Assembly: GCF_000764305.2 (NCBI RefSeq)
Contig: NW_025947451.1
Span: 186,001 to 250,000, forward strand
Length of the DNA: 64,000 nt
Direction: 5' to 3'
Origin: Hyalella azteca
Lineage: Eukaryota > Arthropoda > Malacostraca > Amphipoda > Hyalellidae
Positions 12,501-27,500 of the stretch are shown piece after piece; the first letter of the stretch is position 1; each line of letters opens with the position of its first letter. The notes beneath the pieces were generated by a model, which was given only the letters and a program-made list of their open reading frames with translations, was not told the origin of the DNA and ran no database searches. The translations under genes and the position numbers were made by a program.

Positions 12501-15500
12501 GATGCGTTTTCTTTCATTACGGCCTGGTAATTTGATCAGAAGGTTGTTATCCTCAATTGGTTTCTCGTTATCTAAACTGCCGTCCCCACTCGTAACCCAC
12601 CTTACCGTACCCACTCATAACCCACCTTTTCACCCACACGTAACCCACCTGTCGTCCCCAACTTCTCACCTACTCGTAACACACTTTGCCGTACGCACTC
12701 GCAACCCACCTTCTCACCCACTCGTAACCCACCTTGCCACCCCACTTGTGGATGGATCGGATGAATTTTTTGGTGCGCACGTCGACGATGTTCCCTTTGT
12801 CGGGGTCAATGAGGGCGACCTGCAGCACGTGGCAGGTAACACGCGTCATGTATCAAAACACGTAAATATTTACCATACCTGAACTATACAAATACCAAGA
12901 AAATATATATTTCTGCTTGCATGTATGAAGCATTTAAACGGATTTATATTTATACAATGGAATGGAAACGTTAGGTTGATTGTTATCACCTAAAAGTTGC
13001 ATATCGTAATGTCAGATAATTGTGTCTGACATGATATTTGGATTCACTGAATGATAGGTCTGAAGTTTATAATCATTTATTTATTATTATCACGTAGGTC
13101 ACCTGTGTAGGCCTGTTAGGCATGGGCACCAGGGCGTGGAAGTCTTTGTACCCTGGATACTTGAGTACCATTTTGTGCAGCAGTGTACCCGTCTTGGCGT
13201 GGTAAACGAAGAGTACGTCCTGTTAAGCAAGTCGTGAAGTTAATACATGATATATCACTCGCACGAATACACAATCTGTCAATCATGACTTTTCTGTTAA
13301 AGAAAAAGCCGGCAACATTCCACACGCTTTTACACAGGTCCAGTTGCCGACTCGACATAGCCACGGCAGCGCCGGAGAGACTTCTTTGGCGCTGTTTTTG
13401 CGGTTACAGCAGCGCCACTTCGGAGCAAATAAGACCGCTTTGGCGCCGTTATATTAGCTGCGCAGCGGCGCTGCAGCGACGCCACACCCGACCTTTGTTG
13501 CGGTTATACGGACGTTGCGCGGTGCTACAAGCAATATCCTTTTTCGGTCGCGTTTAATCATGTTAAAACAGTCATTTTAAAACGAAAGAAGAAAATTAGG
13601 GTTTCGGGAGTGCTATTCTATTATTTGCATTTTAATGTTTTTAAATATATAACAAAATCCTGGAACAAATTTAATCTTTAATCCTGCCAGGTTAGCTATC
13701 CCATTGTGCAACAATTCATTGCCGCTTTGCGCTCACTCGCAAAAAAAGCACAAAATGTATTAAAACAAGTAAAGTAACGTTTATGAATAAATTAATTTCA
13801 TTTTTAGAAATAATTCAATTTAATACCTTCATGCCGTCTGCAGCGTGCACGCAATACCTACCTTCATGCCGTCTGCAGACGGCACCAGCAGCAGCAGACC
13901 GTCTGCAGACACGCAGGGCAGCTTGAAGAGTCTGAAGGGACAGGCGAGTTCGTACAGGAGATCGCCGGAGGGCAGGCAGCGGGCGACCACGTGGCACACG
14001 TCCTCGCCTGAGCTCTGCAACGGCACACATTTTACTCATATTTCCTTCAATTTAGCTTATTCATCATGCTAATCCTATTAACTTTCTACTTAACACTATC
14101 AATCATTATCTTTAATCCTAATTTAAATGAGTACGAATATTTAATTGACTTATTTGATGGAATTTAATCTTGAATATTTGCTTGAGTCAAATGATACAAG
14201 GAATCCAGACTGGAAGGTCTAGAGTAGGTCGGGTGTTCAAGAATGGAGGAAAATTAGTATGTATGAATCAGTGACGACTAATATGAAAGTGTTATTAACA
14301 AAGCTTTCATTTATTGCTGAGACCTAGTTTTTGGGCATAATATATCGATAAGAACAGAAATTTTAATAATGCGTATACGCGTGCTTTAATTCCATTTTGA
14401 CTCACTCTAATAAAATTCATGTTCAGCATATATTTACATAAATAAAAGGGATTTGAAACAATTTATAATCATGTTACTTTATAAGCATTTTTTTCAATAC
14501 GTATTCCTTAGGTAATGTAAGTCACCTTCAGAATAAAACAAAATGCGGACACAGAAGCCCTGCTGAAGCTCATTTTGAAAATAGATAAGTTCACCATCGA
14601 ATAGCGAGCTAAATCAGAGAAAACTTTGACAGAGGGGTTCTATTTTATACTGAATTGGAACACGGAGAAGCCGAAATGATGGTTTTTAAATACTAAAATG
14701 CGTAGTTGGTCACCAAGTAACACTGTCTTCAATTTATTTATGTAATAGAATATTTAAAGGTATAATGTTTGTTAGGATTTGTGTCTGAGAACATTAATTC
14801 CATACGCGGCATACACATAAGTCTTGAAGTCTTGAATTGAATTTTTTTCACTTTCATGGTTCACAAAAAAATATAATTACGTGCGAGAATATGAAAACTT
14901 GAAACAAATAAACTTGAATGGCAGGTCTCAAATTATGAAAATAATAATGAATAATCTTATAATGAAAATGGACATTTTTGTACATTTTCAGGATCTTCTC
15001 AATTTAAAAAAATGTAACTCAGTACTCACTGCAGTGAGTGACAGAGAGCGCATTTTCTCGTCGACGAAGACTTGAGGTCACGGACGGACAGAAAGACGGA
15101 CGGACAGACAGACAGACAGGCAGACAGACAGACAGACAGACGGACGGACATGGCGAGCACAATAGTGCATCTTTTCCATAAATGAGAAAATGCGCTAAAA
15201 AGCGGGTAAATAATGAATTCAAGAATCTTGATCTATGTTATTTTCGCCGCATTTGAAACGATGAGCTCTACAGATGACCGCAACGACGTACCCGACAGCT
15301 GAACGTAACGACGTAACCGACAGCTGGTCGTAACACCGTACCCGACGAAACGACGTACCCGACAGATGGCCAGAAACTTGGTGTCGCCGTCGATGATGAG
15401 GAGCTGCACGACGCCGCGCTGTGGGGCCCTGAACTGCACCGACAACGTCTTGACGTTCCAGATGAGTACGTTGCCTGATTCCGTGGACACGACGTACCTG

Positions 15501-18500
15501 CAACCGACGTATAAGGTTGTACATCTAGTAATTGGTTTTATTAGCTTATGGACGTGCCCGTCATCTATAAATAGTTGTTACAATCTCTTTGGCATTCATG
15601 TTATCTAGTTATAGGTTTTATTAGTTTATAGACATTCACGTCATCTAGCAATAGATGCTGCTATCTCTTTGACATTCATCTTATCTAGTAATAGGTTTTA
15701 TTATTTTATGGACGCTCACGTCATCTAGTAATAGATGCTGTGATCGCAATGACATTCATCTTATCTAGTAATAGTTATCTTATGGACTTCCCCGTCATCT
15801 AGCTACGGGCTTTGACTTCTGCTAGAACCACATTTAATTAGAATAAATGGTCTCTTTTGGACGTATGCATCTCCTAGAATCCAAAGGGGACTCACCTAGA
15901 GTCACTGGTGATCTCAGCATGGGTGACTATGGCGCCCAGGGGTGAGTCGGCGAGTTTGCTGGTGAGTTTGCCGAGTCTGAGGTTCCAGAGACCGACGCAG
16001 TTACGCGTCACGGTCACCGCCAGCGGCTGCGTCGGGGACAGGCTGAGAACAGTGAGAACAAGGAGGCTGAGAACAGCGATAACAAGGAGGCTGAGAACAG
16101 CGATAACAAGGAGGCTGAGAATAGCGATAACAAGGAGGCTGAGAAGAGCGATAACAAGGAGGTTAAGAAAGCGATAATAAGGAGGTTGAGAACAGCGATA
16201 ACAAGGAGGCTGAGAACAGCGATATCATGGAGGATGAGAACAGCGATAACAAGGAGGTTAAAGGCCACGAAAACAACCGTAATGATGACAACAAGGAAGC
16301 TCACTATACCTATGATCGTACGATAACAAAATGCGGGCTAGGATATATGCTGACCTGCTGACCTGATGTGGCCGACCTTCTAACCTGATGTGGCCGACCT
16401 GCTGACCTGATGTGGCCGACCTGCTGACCTGATGTGGCCGACCTGCTGACCTGATGTGGCCGACCTGCTGACCTGATGTGGTCGACCTGCTGACCTGATG
16501 TGGCCGACCTGCTGACCTGATGTGGTCGACCTGCAGCTCGTGTCGGTCGATGACGTGCACCTGCTCGAAGATGTTGTTGATGTTCCAGACCTTGACGGAG
16601 CGATCGAGGGAGGAGGTGATGACCTGCAGAGAGAGGGGGGGGGGGTTTAGTGGTAACATGGAGGACAGACGTGAGGGATCATATGGACCCGAGATATGAG
16701 GGACCCTAGATAAGGGACCCGAGATGTGAGGGACCCTAGATAAGGGACCCGAGATGTGAGGGACCCTAGATAAGGGACTCGAGATGTGAGGGACCCTAGA
16801 TAAGGGACCCGAGATATGGGACTCAGGATATGGGACCCGAGATATGGGGCTCAGGATATGGGACACGAGATATGGGACTCAGGATAAGGGACTCGAGATA
16901 TGGGACTCAGGATAAGGGACCCGAGATATGGGACTCAGGATAAGGGATCCGAGATATGGGACTCAGGATAAGGGACCCGAGATATGGGACTCAGGATAAG
17001 GGACTCGAGATATATGGGACCTTAAATATGAAACCCAAGAAAAAGACCCTAGATAAAGGACTCAAGATAAGGGACCCGAGATATGGGACCAGAGATGAAG
17101 AACCTGAGATAAGGAACCCAAGATAAGAGACCCAAGATATGGGACCCGATATAAGGGCTCAGAAACAATAGACCCGGTACGGGACCCGATATAAGGGCTC
17201 GGAGATAATAGACCCGGTACGGGACCACTCACGGAGTTCCAGTCCCGGACGGTGAGGGCGGCCATGCTGATGATCCTGCCGAAGTGCGCGTCGAGTTCCT
17301 TGACGAGACGCCCGTCCTGCAGCGTCCACACGTACAGGCTCTTCCTGCAGATAACAGCCGTGATGTGATAACAGCCGTGATAACAGATAATAGTAGTGAT
17401 AACAGATAACAGCCGTGAATTTACAGGAATTTAAAAGTAAAGAAAATAGCCAAAAAGTTCACCATTTCTTATAAGAGAAAACGTTTCGGAGTCCAGCTCC
17501 ATCGTCAGTCAAACAAACAATTAGTAGCCTAAAATTCACATTCAAACAATTCAGGTTTCAATTCGCCGGCGTCAGGTGAGCCGGCGACTGCTCACCTGAC
17601 GCCGGCGACGGCTCACCTGACGCCGGCGACGGCTCACCTGACGCCGGCGACGGCTCACCTGACGCCGGCGACGGCTCACCTGACAGCTCACCTGACGCCG
17701 GCGACTGCTCACCTGACGCCGGCGACGGCTCACCTGACGCCGGCGACGGCTCACCTGACGCCGGCGACGGCGTATTCCCTGCCGTTGGAGAGGACGCAGC
17801 AGTTGGAGGTCATGGGGCGCGTGCTGATGTTCCTCACTCCATGGGGCAGCTGTAGCCCCCACACCTGCCCCCCCTCCTGCACCTCCCACACCTGTAGGGT
17901 TTTGTGCAGGTGTAATCCATACTTAACAAATTTGTAAACATTACGGACAATTTAATCCACTTAACATAAAGTACAAAAGTACTCAAACATTTTGAAGGCT
18001 CAAACAGTCATACTTGTTTTGATAAACTTCTAATTAATATTAGATTTTTCTCACCTAAGGACTTTACTTCGTCTCAAGACGTCGATTCATTACAATTTTA
18101 TCCATATTTCGTTAAAATTACGTCTTTGGTCACTACCACACACCTTGGTCACTACGATTTAGGTCACTGCCCTACAGGTCACTACCCTCTAGGTCACTAC
18201 CCTCTAGGTCACTACCCTCTAGGTCACTACCCTCTAGGTCACTACCCTTTAGGTCACTACCTTCTAGGTCACCACCCTCTAGGTCACTACCCTCTAGGTA
18301 ACCACCACGCACCTTGAACCCGTTCATGGTAGTCCCCACCAAAGTCTGCAGGTCGTACGCAAGCTGCAGCTGCAGAAGAGGCGTCTCATTGTTCATAGTC
18401 TGTACACGCTGCCATGCAGAGTCTGCTCTCCTGTGCAGACACACAGCGTGGTCTGCTGTACAGCAATAGACCTCCTGTGCAGACGCTCCTCTGCACTGCG

Positions 18501-21500
18501 CGCTGCTCAGCAAAATTAAATTTTAATTTTCAACGGCAAAAATACAAGGAAGAGTCAACGAACTTAAATGCGATCATAAAAACCCAATTGGACCTTTTAA
18601 TTGTAACTACAAAAGCACAATCGAATCTCTTAATAGTAACAACAAATATACAATTGAACTTCTCAACGGTAACCACAAGAGCACCATTGAATTTCCTGAA
18701 GGCAAAAATAAAAACTCAATTGAAATATTTACCGGTAACTATATAAGCTCAATTGAGCTTTTTCTCAATTGAAATTCGCAATTGAAAATTTTAAAAATTT
18801 TTAACCATTTTCACGGTAACGATAGTAGCACTTTGACACTACCATCTAGAACTTGACATTACCATCTAGAACCTGACACTACCATATGGAACTTAAAAAT
18901 CCCATCTAGAACTTTACACTACCATTTACAATTTTACACTACCATCTAGAACTTTACACTACCGTTTACAATTTTACACTACCATCTAGAACTTTGCACT
19001 ATCGTTTAGAATTTTACACTACCATCTAGAACTTTGCACTACCGTTTACAATTTTACGCTACCATCTAGAACTTTACAGTTCCGTTTAGAATTTTACACT
19101 ACCATCTAGAACTTTACACTATCGTTTAGAATTTTACACTACCATCTAGAACTTTGCACTACCGTTTACAATTTTACGCTACCATCTAGAACTTTACAGT
19201 ACCGTTTAGAATTTTACACTACCATCTAAAACTTTGCACTACCGTTTACAATTTTACACTACCATCTAGAACTTGACCCTATCATATAGAAGTTGACACT
19301 ACCATTTAGAACTTGATAGCCAACCGCTTTAATTAAATATAACAATCTGATAATTGGTTGTTACATTGAATTGAACTCTGTTAAGTTTTGGGTTTTGTGT
19401 CGTTCTGTGTGTTGTGTATAATACACACAACACAACAACACAATTAACTCACTACTGACAGTTTGGGCAAAAGTTATTTGCTCAGGAATAGAACATTTGT
19501 ATTGCTGACAACCCTTCCCTTGACCATATTACATCTACTATACTAAATGTTTATTAATTATATAATTACATCTAACTACACTAAATATATATTAATTATA
19601 CAATTACATTCACCACACTAAATATTTATTACTCATATAACTACATATACTACACAAAATATTTATTAATTATACAATTACCTCTGCTACACTAAATATT
19701 TATTAAGTATGTAATTATATCTACTAAACAGTCTAAACTAAACATTTATTAATTATATAATTGCATCTACTCCACTAAACATTAATTAGCTATATAACTA
19801 CATCTACTCCACTAAACATTTATTAACTATATAACTACATCTACTCCACTAAACATTAATTAACTATATAACTACATCTACTCCACTAAACATTTATTAA
19901 TTATAAAAGAGGAACATTTTCATATCATTTTCATATTAATTATATAATTACATCTACCACATAAATATTTATTAATTATACAATTACATTCACCACACTA
20001 AACATTAATTAACTATGTAACTTCATCTACAACATAAATATTTATATATATATAAATAAATATAACTATATAACCGGTCAAATACTCGTAGAAGAGCAGA
20101 GGCTGGAGCTCTGCAGCGGCGGTGACGGTGTGCTGAGTGAAGGCTCTGCAGTCGCTGCTGCTCACTGTGATGGCCGTGTACTCCTGCAGAGTCTGAGCAG
20201 GAAATACATCCATTAAGCGTTATTTAATAAAAAATTACATTAAGCGTTATTGAGTAAAAAAATATTCATGCAGCATAATAGTCATTATGTTATTATTCAT
20301 AATAATATTCATATGTCTGTAGACATGATATTCATGCAAAAAAATTATGGTATGCCGCGTTAAATTTATGCAAAGTTTAAAAAAGTTAGTTGCAAGTATA
20401 TACAATTTCATGGCAAATCTCGAGACAACTTTCTGTTAAAGGTTAATTTCAGATTTAATGTAAAATTTATGACTTTATTGTTTGAATTTTAAGGCATTTA
20501 TACGCCCACACGAAAAGTTAAAGTTTCACGAAACTTTTAGCCACTCTAAGGTAACTTAATGAAAGTTGTAGACGTAAGAACTTGCCTCGAACTTCATGGT
20601 GATGATCTCGTCATCCCAACTTGATTTAACTTTGTCTACCAGCTGGCCTCTCAAGTTGAACACCGCCCAGCTGCTGTAGATGCCGAAATCAACGCTTTTC
20701 AACACATAGATAGAAGCCTTAGCTTATTAGAAGAATTATGTATTGAAATTGATGTTTGATATGAACTGGATATTTAATATCAATAATATAATATAATATA
20801 AACCTGAGCACAAAAACACGTGGTGAGCAGCACCACCTCAGCACAAAAACACGTGCTGAGCAGCACCACCTGAGCACAAAAACACGTGGTGAGCAGTACC
20901 ACCTGAGCACAAAACACGTGGTGAGCAGCACCACCTCAGCACAAAAATGTAACTGGTCAACATTATCTTAACATGTTTCACCAACACGACTGACCTACAC
21001 GAACGACCTACACGACTGACCTAATCGACTGACAAACACGAGTGATCTACACGAACTACCTACGTACACGACTGACCTATGCATGACTCACCAACACGAC
21101 TGACCTACACGACTGACCAACACGACTGACCAACACGACTCACCAATACGACTGACCTACACGACTGACCAACAGGACTCACCAGGTTGTTGTTGGTGTG
21201 GGCGACGGCGAATTTGTTATCAGGTGACAGCGTCAGGTCTTGGAGAATGCCTTCGATCTCCGGCACAACCTGGAGGGAAACAATCGTCGTCAGTGACTAC
21301 TTCGCTCTTGGCAGGTGGACACAACACGCACCAGCAACTACTTCGCTCTTGGCAGGTGGACACAACACGCACCAGCGACTAATTCTCAGTGTATGACTCA
21401 TTTCCTCCGCATATAACCTAAATATTTATTCAAATGACTCACTTTCTTCACGCATGACTCACTTTTTTCACGCATGACTCACTTCCTTGACGCATGACTC

Positions 21501-24500
21501 ACTTGACGGGTGAGGTCAGACGTGGCGAGGTCCCACGTGATGAATTTGTTCGACACACTGACGATGTAGCGCAGGTCGCTGGTCAGGGAGAAGCCGAACA
21601 CCGCGAACTGGTGGCCTTCCAGTGAATACTGGAGACAGGGGTTCAATTTAATTCATTTATCGAAAGAATATTACGTAGAGTGCATTAATTAGCTTAATTA
21701 ATTAAGCGTGTGATATCAGATATCGAACCAACATCACCCGACATGGAGTATTACATAATCGTAAGAGAACGGCAGCGACATTTTTTAGACCAAACTACGA
21801 GCAGAGAGCGGAAGTAGCCTTGATACTCAATGGTTAAAAATCTATAAAAACTTAAATTCTGCAATGAACAAGAGATAATGTGGTTTATTGTAAATTCTAC
21901 CTTCAAGGGGCCGCCTGGTGTGTGCATGCAGTGGTAGGAGTGACATCCTTCCTTCAGAGGACCGCCTGGCGTGTGCATGCAGTGGTAGGAGTGGCATCCT
22001 ACCTTCAGGGGACCACCTGGTGTGTGCATGCAGTGGTAGGAGTGTCATTCTACCTTCAGAGGACCGCCTGGTGTGTGCATGCAGTGGTAGGAGTGTCATC
22101 CTACCTTCAGAGGACCACCTGGTGTGTGCACGCAGTGGTAGGAGTGTCATTCTACCTTCAGAGGACCGCCTGGTGTGCGCATGCAGTGGTAGGAGTGTCA
22201 TCCTACCTTCAGAGGACCGCCTGGTGTGTGCATGCAGTGGCAGGAGTGGCATCCTACCTTCAGAGGACCACCTGGTGTGTGCATGCAGTGGCAGGAGTGG
22301 CATCCTACCTTCAGAGGACCGCCTGGTGTGTGCATGCAGTAGTAGGAGTGGCATCCTACCTTCAGGGGACCGCCTGGTGTGCATGCAGTGGTAGGAGTGG
22401 CATCCTACCTTCAGGGGACCGCCTGGTGTGTGCATGCAGTGGTATGAGGGCATGAGGGCACAGTGCATCATGCCCTCTTCATCACACTGCTGCAGGAGGC
22501 TCTTGACATGAGGGTTGTTGTGCATCTCAGGCAGCAGGCGACCCACCAGCTGAGCTGCCAGCATGTCAGGGTACGAGGACAAGATGGCGCCGCCCAGACG
22601 AAGAGCGTCTGCCACCAGCATCAGCTCCCTGGGTATCAAGCATCCTATTATTTCCTATATTGTGCATCGATGTAAGTAACCTAAGGAGTAAATGAGTAAT
22701 TAAAGTAAAGTAACCTAAGTCAAGTATACTGGACATAAAGCTAATAACCTAAGGTGTAATGTTTTGCTAATTGTGAGGAGTCAAGTAATGTAAGGCTGTT
22801 TTATAACCAATTGCAAGGTGTAAAGTATCAAATGATATCCGATTATTGTATTATTAATTATGCCTGTTACCTGTATTGGATATGTGCTTGGATGCTCTGT
22901 CCTCAAAATATCATTCGGATGACGCTAGGATGACATTACGATGGCATTCAGGTGGTACTGAGACAAAACTCAGGTCTAACTAAGACGGCTTTCAGATGGT
23001 ACCGAGACGGGATTCAGATGGCACTGAGACAGCACTCAGGTGGAACTAAGACGGCTTTCAAATGGTATCGAGACGGGATTTAGATGGCACCGAGACAGCA
23101 CTCAGGTGGAACTAAGACGACTTTCAAATGGTACCGAGACGGGATTCAGATGGCACTGAGACAGCACTCAGGTGGAATTAAGACGGCTTTCAGATGGTAC
23201 CGAGACGGGATTCCGATGGCACTGAGACAGCACTCAGGTGGAATTAAGACGGCTTTCAGATGGTACCGAGACTGGATTTAGATGGCACTGAGACAGCACT
23301 CAGGTGGAACTAAGACGACTTTCAGATGGTACAGAGACGGGGATTCAGATGGGAATGCGTCTTTTAGTGCGTATTGCAGTAACTGAGAACCTACTGAACA
23401 TGATGTCAGGGAGGAGTATTGAACCATTTAATTGTGACATGATGCTCACATTCAATCGTTTGAACATTTAATTAAGTTTGAATTTTAACGTTCGGCGTGT
23501 GATCACAGCTTTGAAGAAAGTTCTTGCCTGAGTGAATAACATTTCCTAAGCTCGAATATTAATTTTTATCATGATGATGTTGAAATGATGTTTCACAAAA
23601 GACGACATTGGTACATAAAAAATCATTGATATATATGCATAAATGAGAAAATTTTGTGTTGGAATTAAAATGAATAAAATTCAAGGGAAAATCTGACTAG
23701 ATGAATGATTTTGTCATTGAAAAAAACTTTATCAATTGGATAAATAATGGATTGATTGTAAATAAATACGGAATTTGGCAAAAAGTATCGCACATTTGAG
23801 GAGAAAAAAAAACACAAGGAAAACTGAAATATATAAATACTAATTTTAAAAAATCGGAAGAATAGCTACGCTGTTGAAAAAATAGTTAAAAATGGAAGAA
23901 ATATATACGAAATTGACTTAATAGTTACAAATTTGAGCACTAGCTACGTAAGTGGAGTATTAAAAATTGGAGCAATGAGGCTACGAAATTGACGATATGA
24001 TTACAAATTGGAGTAATAGCTACGTAATTGAAGAATGCGTTGGAAATTGGAATAATAGCTACGAAATTGCTGAAATTATCAGAAATTCGAGTAACTGCTA
24101 TGTAATTGGTGAATACGGTAGAAATTGCAACAATAGCAATGTAATAGATTAATTGGTTTAATTAAATTGTAGGAGTCGAAATCGTGCAGGATTCTGCTCG
24201 GAAAAACATTAAAAATTAGATAGATAATCAAATTGGAATACAAAGAGAATAATTGAATGGAGTAGTTGCCATTTGGATGGAATAACATTACAATTTTTTA
24301 AATACACGGAGAATTCTTCTATAGAATACATAAGGCATGCTGAAAAACATGAAATGAATTCAGGCAAAATTACACTCTACTGAAAAATGATCGTTTGTTG
24401 TACGACGATCGTAACAATCGGCGTTATTACTAAAGAGAAATTATTAGTTAAAGTGGACGCAGAACTTTAATTAAAATTACATCAAATACGATGCTTGGGC

Positions 24501-27500
24501 TTACTTAAGCAAATCGATTAAAAGTTCAGAAGAGAAAAGCCGTTTTCACCTCTTCCACTTCTGCTCCTGTTCGCGTCTTCGGGACAAAAGATGGATCGGC
24601 GATAAATCCTTGATAAATATGAAAGCAATAGATGAGAGCAATAAATGAAGGCATTAGATGAGGGCAATAGATGAGAGAAATAAATGAGGGCAAAGATGAG
24701 GGCAATAGATGAGAGCAATAAATGAGGGCAATAGATGAGGGCAATAGATGAGGGCAATAGATGAGGGCAATAGATGAGGACAATAGATGAGGGCAATAGA
24801 TGAGGGCAATAGATGAAGGACCCGCTGACCTGTTCTGGTCCCTGCTGTCTATATGACAGGACCCGCTGACCTGTTCTGGTCCCTGCTGTCTATATGACAG
24901 GTCGCATCTTCGAAGTCGCTGAGCAGCGCTTGTAGGGGGCGCGAGGAAAGCTTCGCGTGGAGCCATTGGTAGTTGAAGAGCACGTGGCTGAATAGGTCGT
25001 CAAACCGTTGAGACCTGACCAGGTGGTAGGGCAGCTCCCCGAACTGTGAAAATATGAGTAATATGTTCACTGTGAAAATATATTCGGGCAATCAACCACC
25101 TTGGTTGACTACTCACCTTCATGAGATTGTAGTGGTCAACTCGCAGTAATGATGTTGTATAGCGGGTGACTTGTCCTTTTCGGTGTAGAAAGGTACCACC
25201 CATTCTCATGAGGTTGTAGCGAGTCACTTTTCCCTCTTTTTGGTAGCAACCTAACCTCTCTGAGGTTGTAGCGAGTCACTTTGCCCTCTTTTTGGTAGCA
25301 AGCTAATCTTTCTGAGGTTGTAGCGAGTCACTTTACCCTCTTTTTTGGTAGCAAGCTAACTTTTCTGAGGTTGTAGCGAGTCACTTTACCCTCTTTTTTG
25401 GTAGCAGGCTAACCTTTCTGAGGTTGTAGCGAGTAACTTTGCCCTCCTTGTTGTAGTAGACCAGCGGCTGCAGTGGCACCTTGCGGTCTGCTAGGCCATC
25501 TTTGCTCTTCAAGTTGAACCTGCAGCAAGAACCAACGATAGTGAAGCTCATGCAATAACGAATAATAACCCATTCAACTAAAATATAAGAATAATTGCAA
25601 TAATGTAAGACGTACGCAGCTGCCCGACTCGGAATTGGAAATCATAACCATACGCGGACATAGAGCGGCTGATTTACGTGCTTGCCTAGACTTGGGCGGC
25701 ACATGTGGCAGCGTCTGATTTACATCTTAGTAAATCAGGATGTAAATATTTATTAATCCTATTTTTTATTATTTATATATTTATTAATCCTATAATTTAT
25801 TAATTCTAAGTTACAGCCATGGCATAAACTGGCTTCAATCTTAATTTTTTATCTATGAAACGATAATGAAGGGTATATGCAAGTGACCTGTGCTTCTGGA
25901 TCTCCGTGTATTTGAAGGGTTTGGGGACACCGCCCCCCCAGATTCCGAGGAAGTAATCTGCCACCATGGAGTGGATATACGTAGCCATGTTCTGGTTGTT
26001 GAAGTAGCGCTTCACCGCGGCCTCCTTGAACTGTCTGTGGGGGAAGCGAGCTTGGAAAGTGGAGGATCAAAGGCAAGGAGACGTGAGGGAAGGAAGTACA
26101 TGAGTGGCATGGGATGGGGAACACATGAGGAGAATGAGAAGGACGCAAATTCGGAGTGCACATATGAAAAATGTAACTCAGTACTCACTGCAGTTAGTGA
26201 CAGAGAACGCATTTTTTCGTCGACGAAGACTTGAGGTCACGGACGGACGGACAGACAGACAGACAGACGGACATGGCGAGCACAATAGTGCATATTTTCC
26301 ATAAATGAGAAAATGCGCTAACTAGGGACATGATGTTAAAAAATAGGATACATGAAGGAAAGTAGAAGGAAGAAAGTGAGTGATATTAGGATAAGGGTGA
26401 AAAATGAGTTACATGATGAGGTAATAGACATGCTGAGAATTGTGGGTATGTCGGTGACGTGGAACTTAAAGCCAGTGATGACACTGTACGAACTGCCCGA
26501 CCGAGTGCCTGTGTTCATGATAATGACCGTGACATGGTTACGGATGACCCGTTAAATTCATGTTAAATATTACGCTTAATGTGTTTTCTAAAATTCCTTG
26601 AATGCACTAATTATTTTGATGGTGGGTCCAACACTAATTATTCTGATGATGAATCCAAATAAATATTACACATGCAATATATTCATAGTGTAGCAAACCT
26701 TTATGAGCTACATTCACTTGAGGTTCTCATGCACAACGTGTCACGTATCTGTGATGAACGTACGTTTGATGCACGTACACCCGCGCACGTACCTGTGGTA
26801 CCAGTTCATCACAGATACACCGTCCGCCTCACAGTCCGCGAGGTACCCTGGCAGATCACTGCTGATACGCGTCCACAGAAGCGGCGGAATGCGACGTACC
26901 GGGGGCATGTGGTACTGGTACACGTCATCAAGTACCTGAGTTGAGGGTGATGTGGTACTGGTACATGTAGTACTGGTACACGTCGTCAAGTACCTGAGTT
27001 GAGGGCAATGTGGTACTGGTACATGTAGTACTGGTACACGTCATCAAGTACCTGAGTTGAGGGTGATGTGGTACTGGTACACGTCGTCAAGTACCTGAGT
27101 TGAGGGCAATGTGGTACTGGTACATGTAGAGGATAATATTTCTCGTCATAAAGGACATGTAAAGACGCAGCTTGGTATTAGGAGAATATGCACGGTAGTC
27201 ACAAACCAGCAATAACAGAACGAGAGTAATTCTGCATGAAAAAAACATGGTCATAAGAAAACCGTATGAAAAACTATAAAATCAAGTACAGCAAGAAATT
27301 TAGATTTAAATTTCAAGGAATGGAATTAAAATAAACACAAATTCAAGACACAGAACTAAAAACTAATAAATGCCCAGCAACTACATGAAAAAATTCAGTA
27401 CAGAGAAACGCTATTGAATAAAGTTAAAAACCCATGAATAATACATAAGAGAGGAAAGTACCTAATAATCAATTACAGTTGAAGTAGAGATTCATAAAAT

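Noticed and set aside
26336..26555. ORFs of 60-67 residues on both strands between NWD exons 14 and 15
   Set aside because: Intronic, AT-rich and without conserved motifs; exons 14 and 15 join in frame without them.
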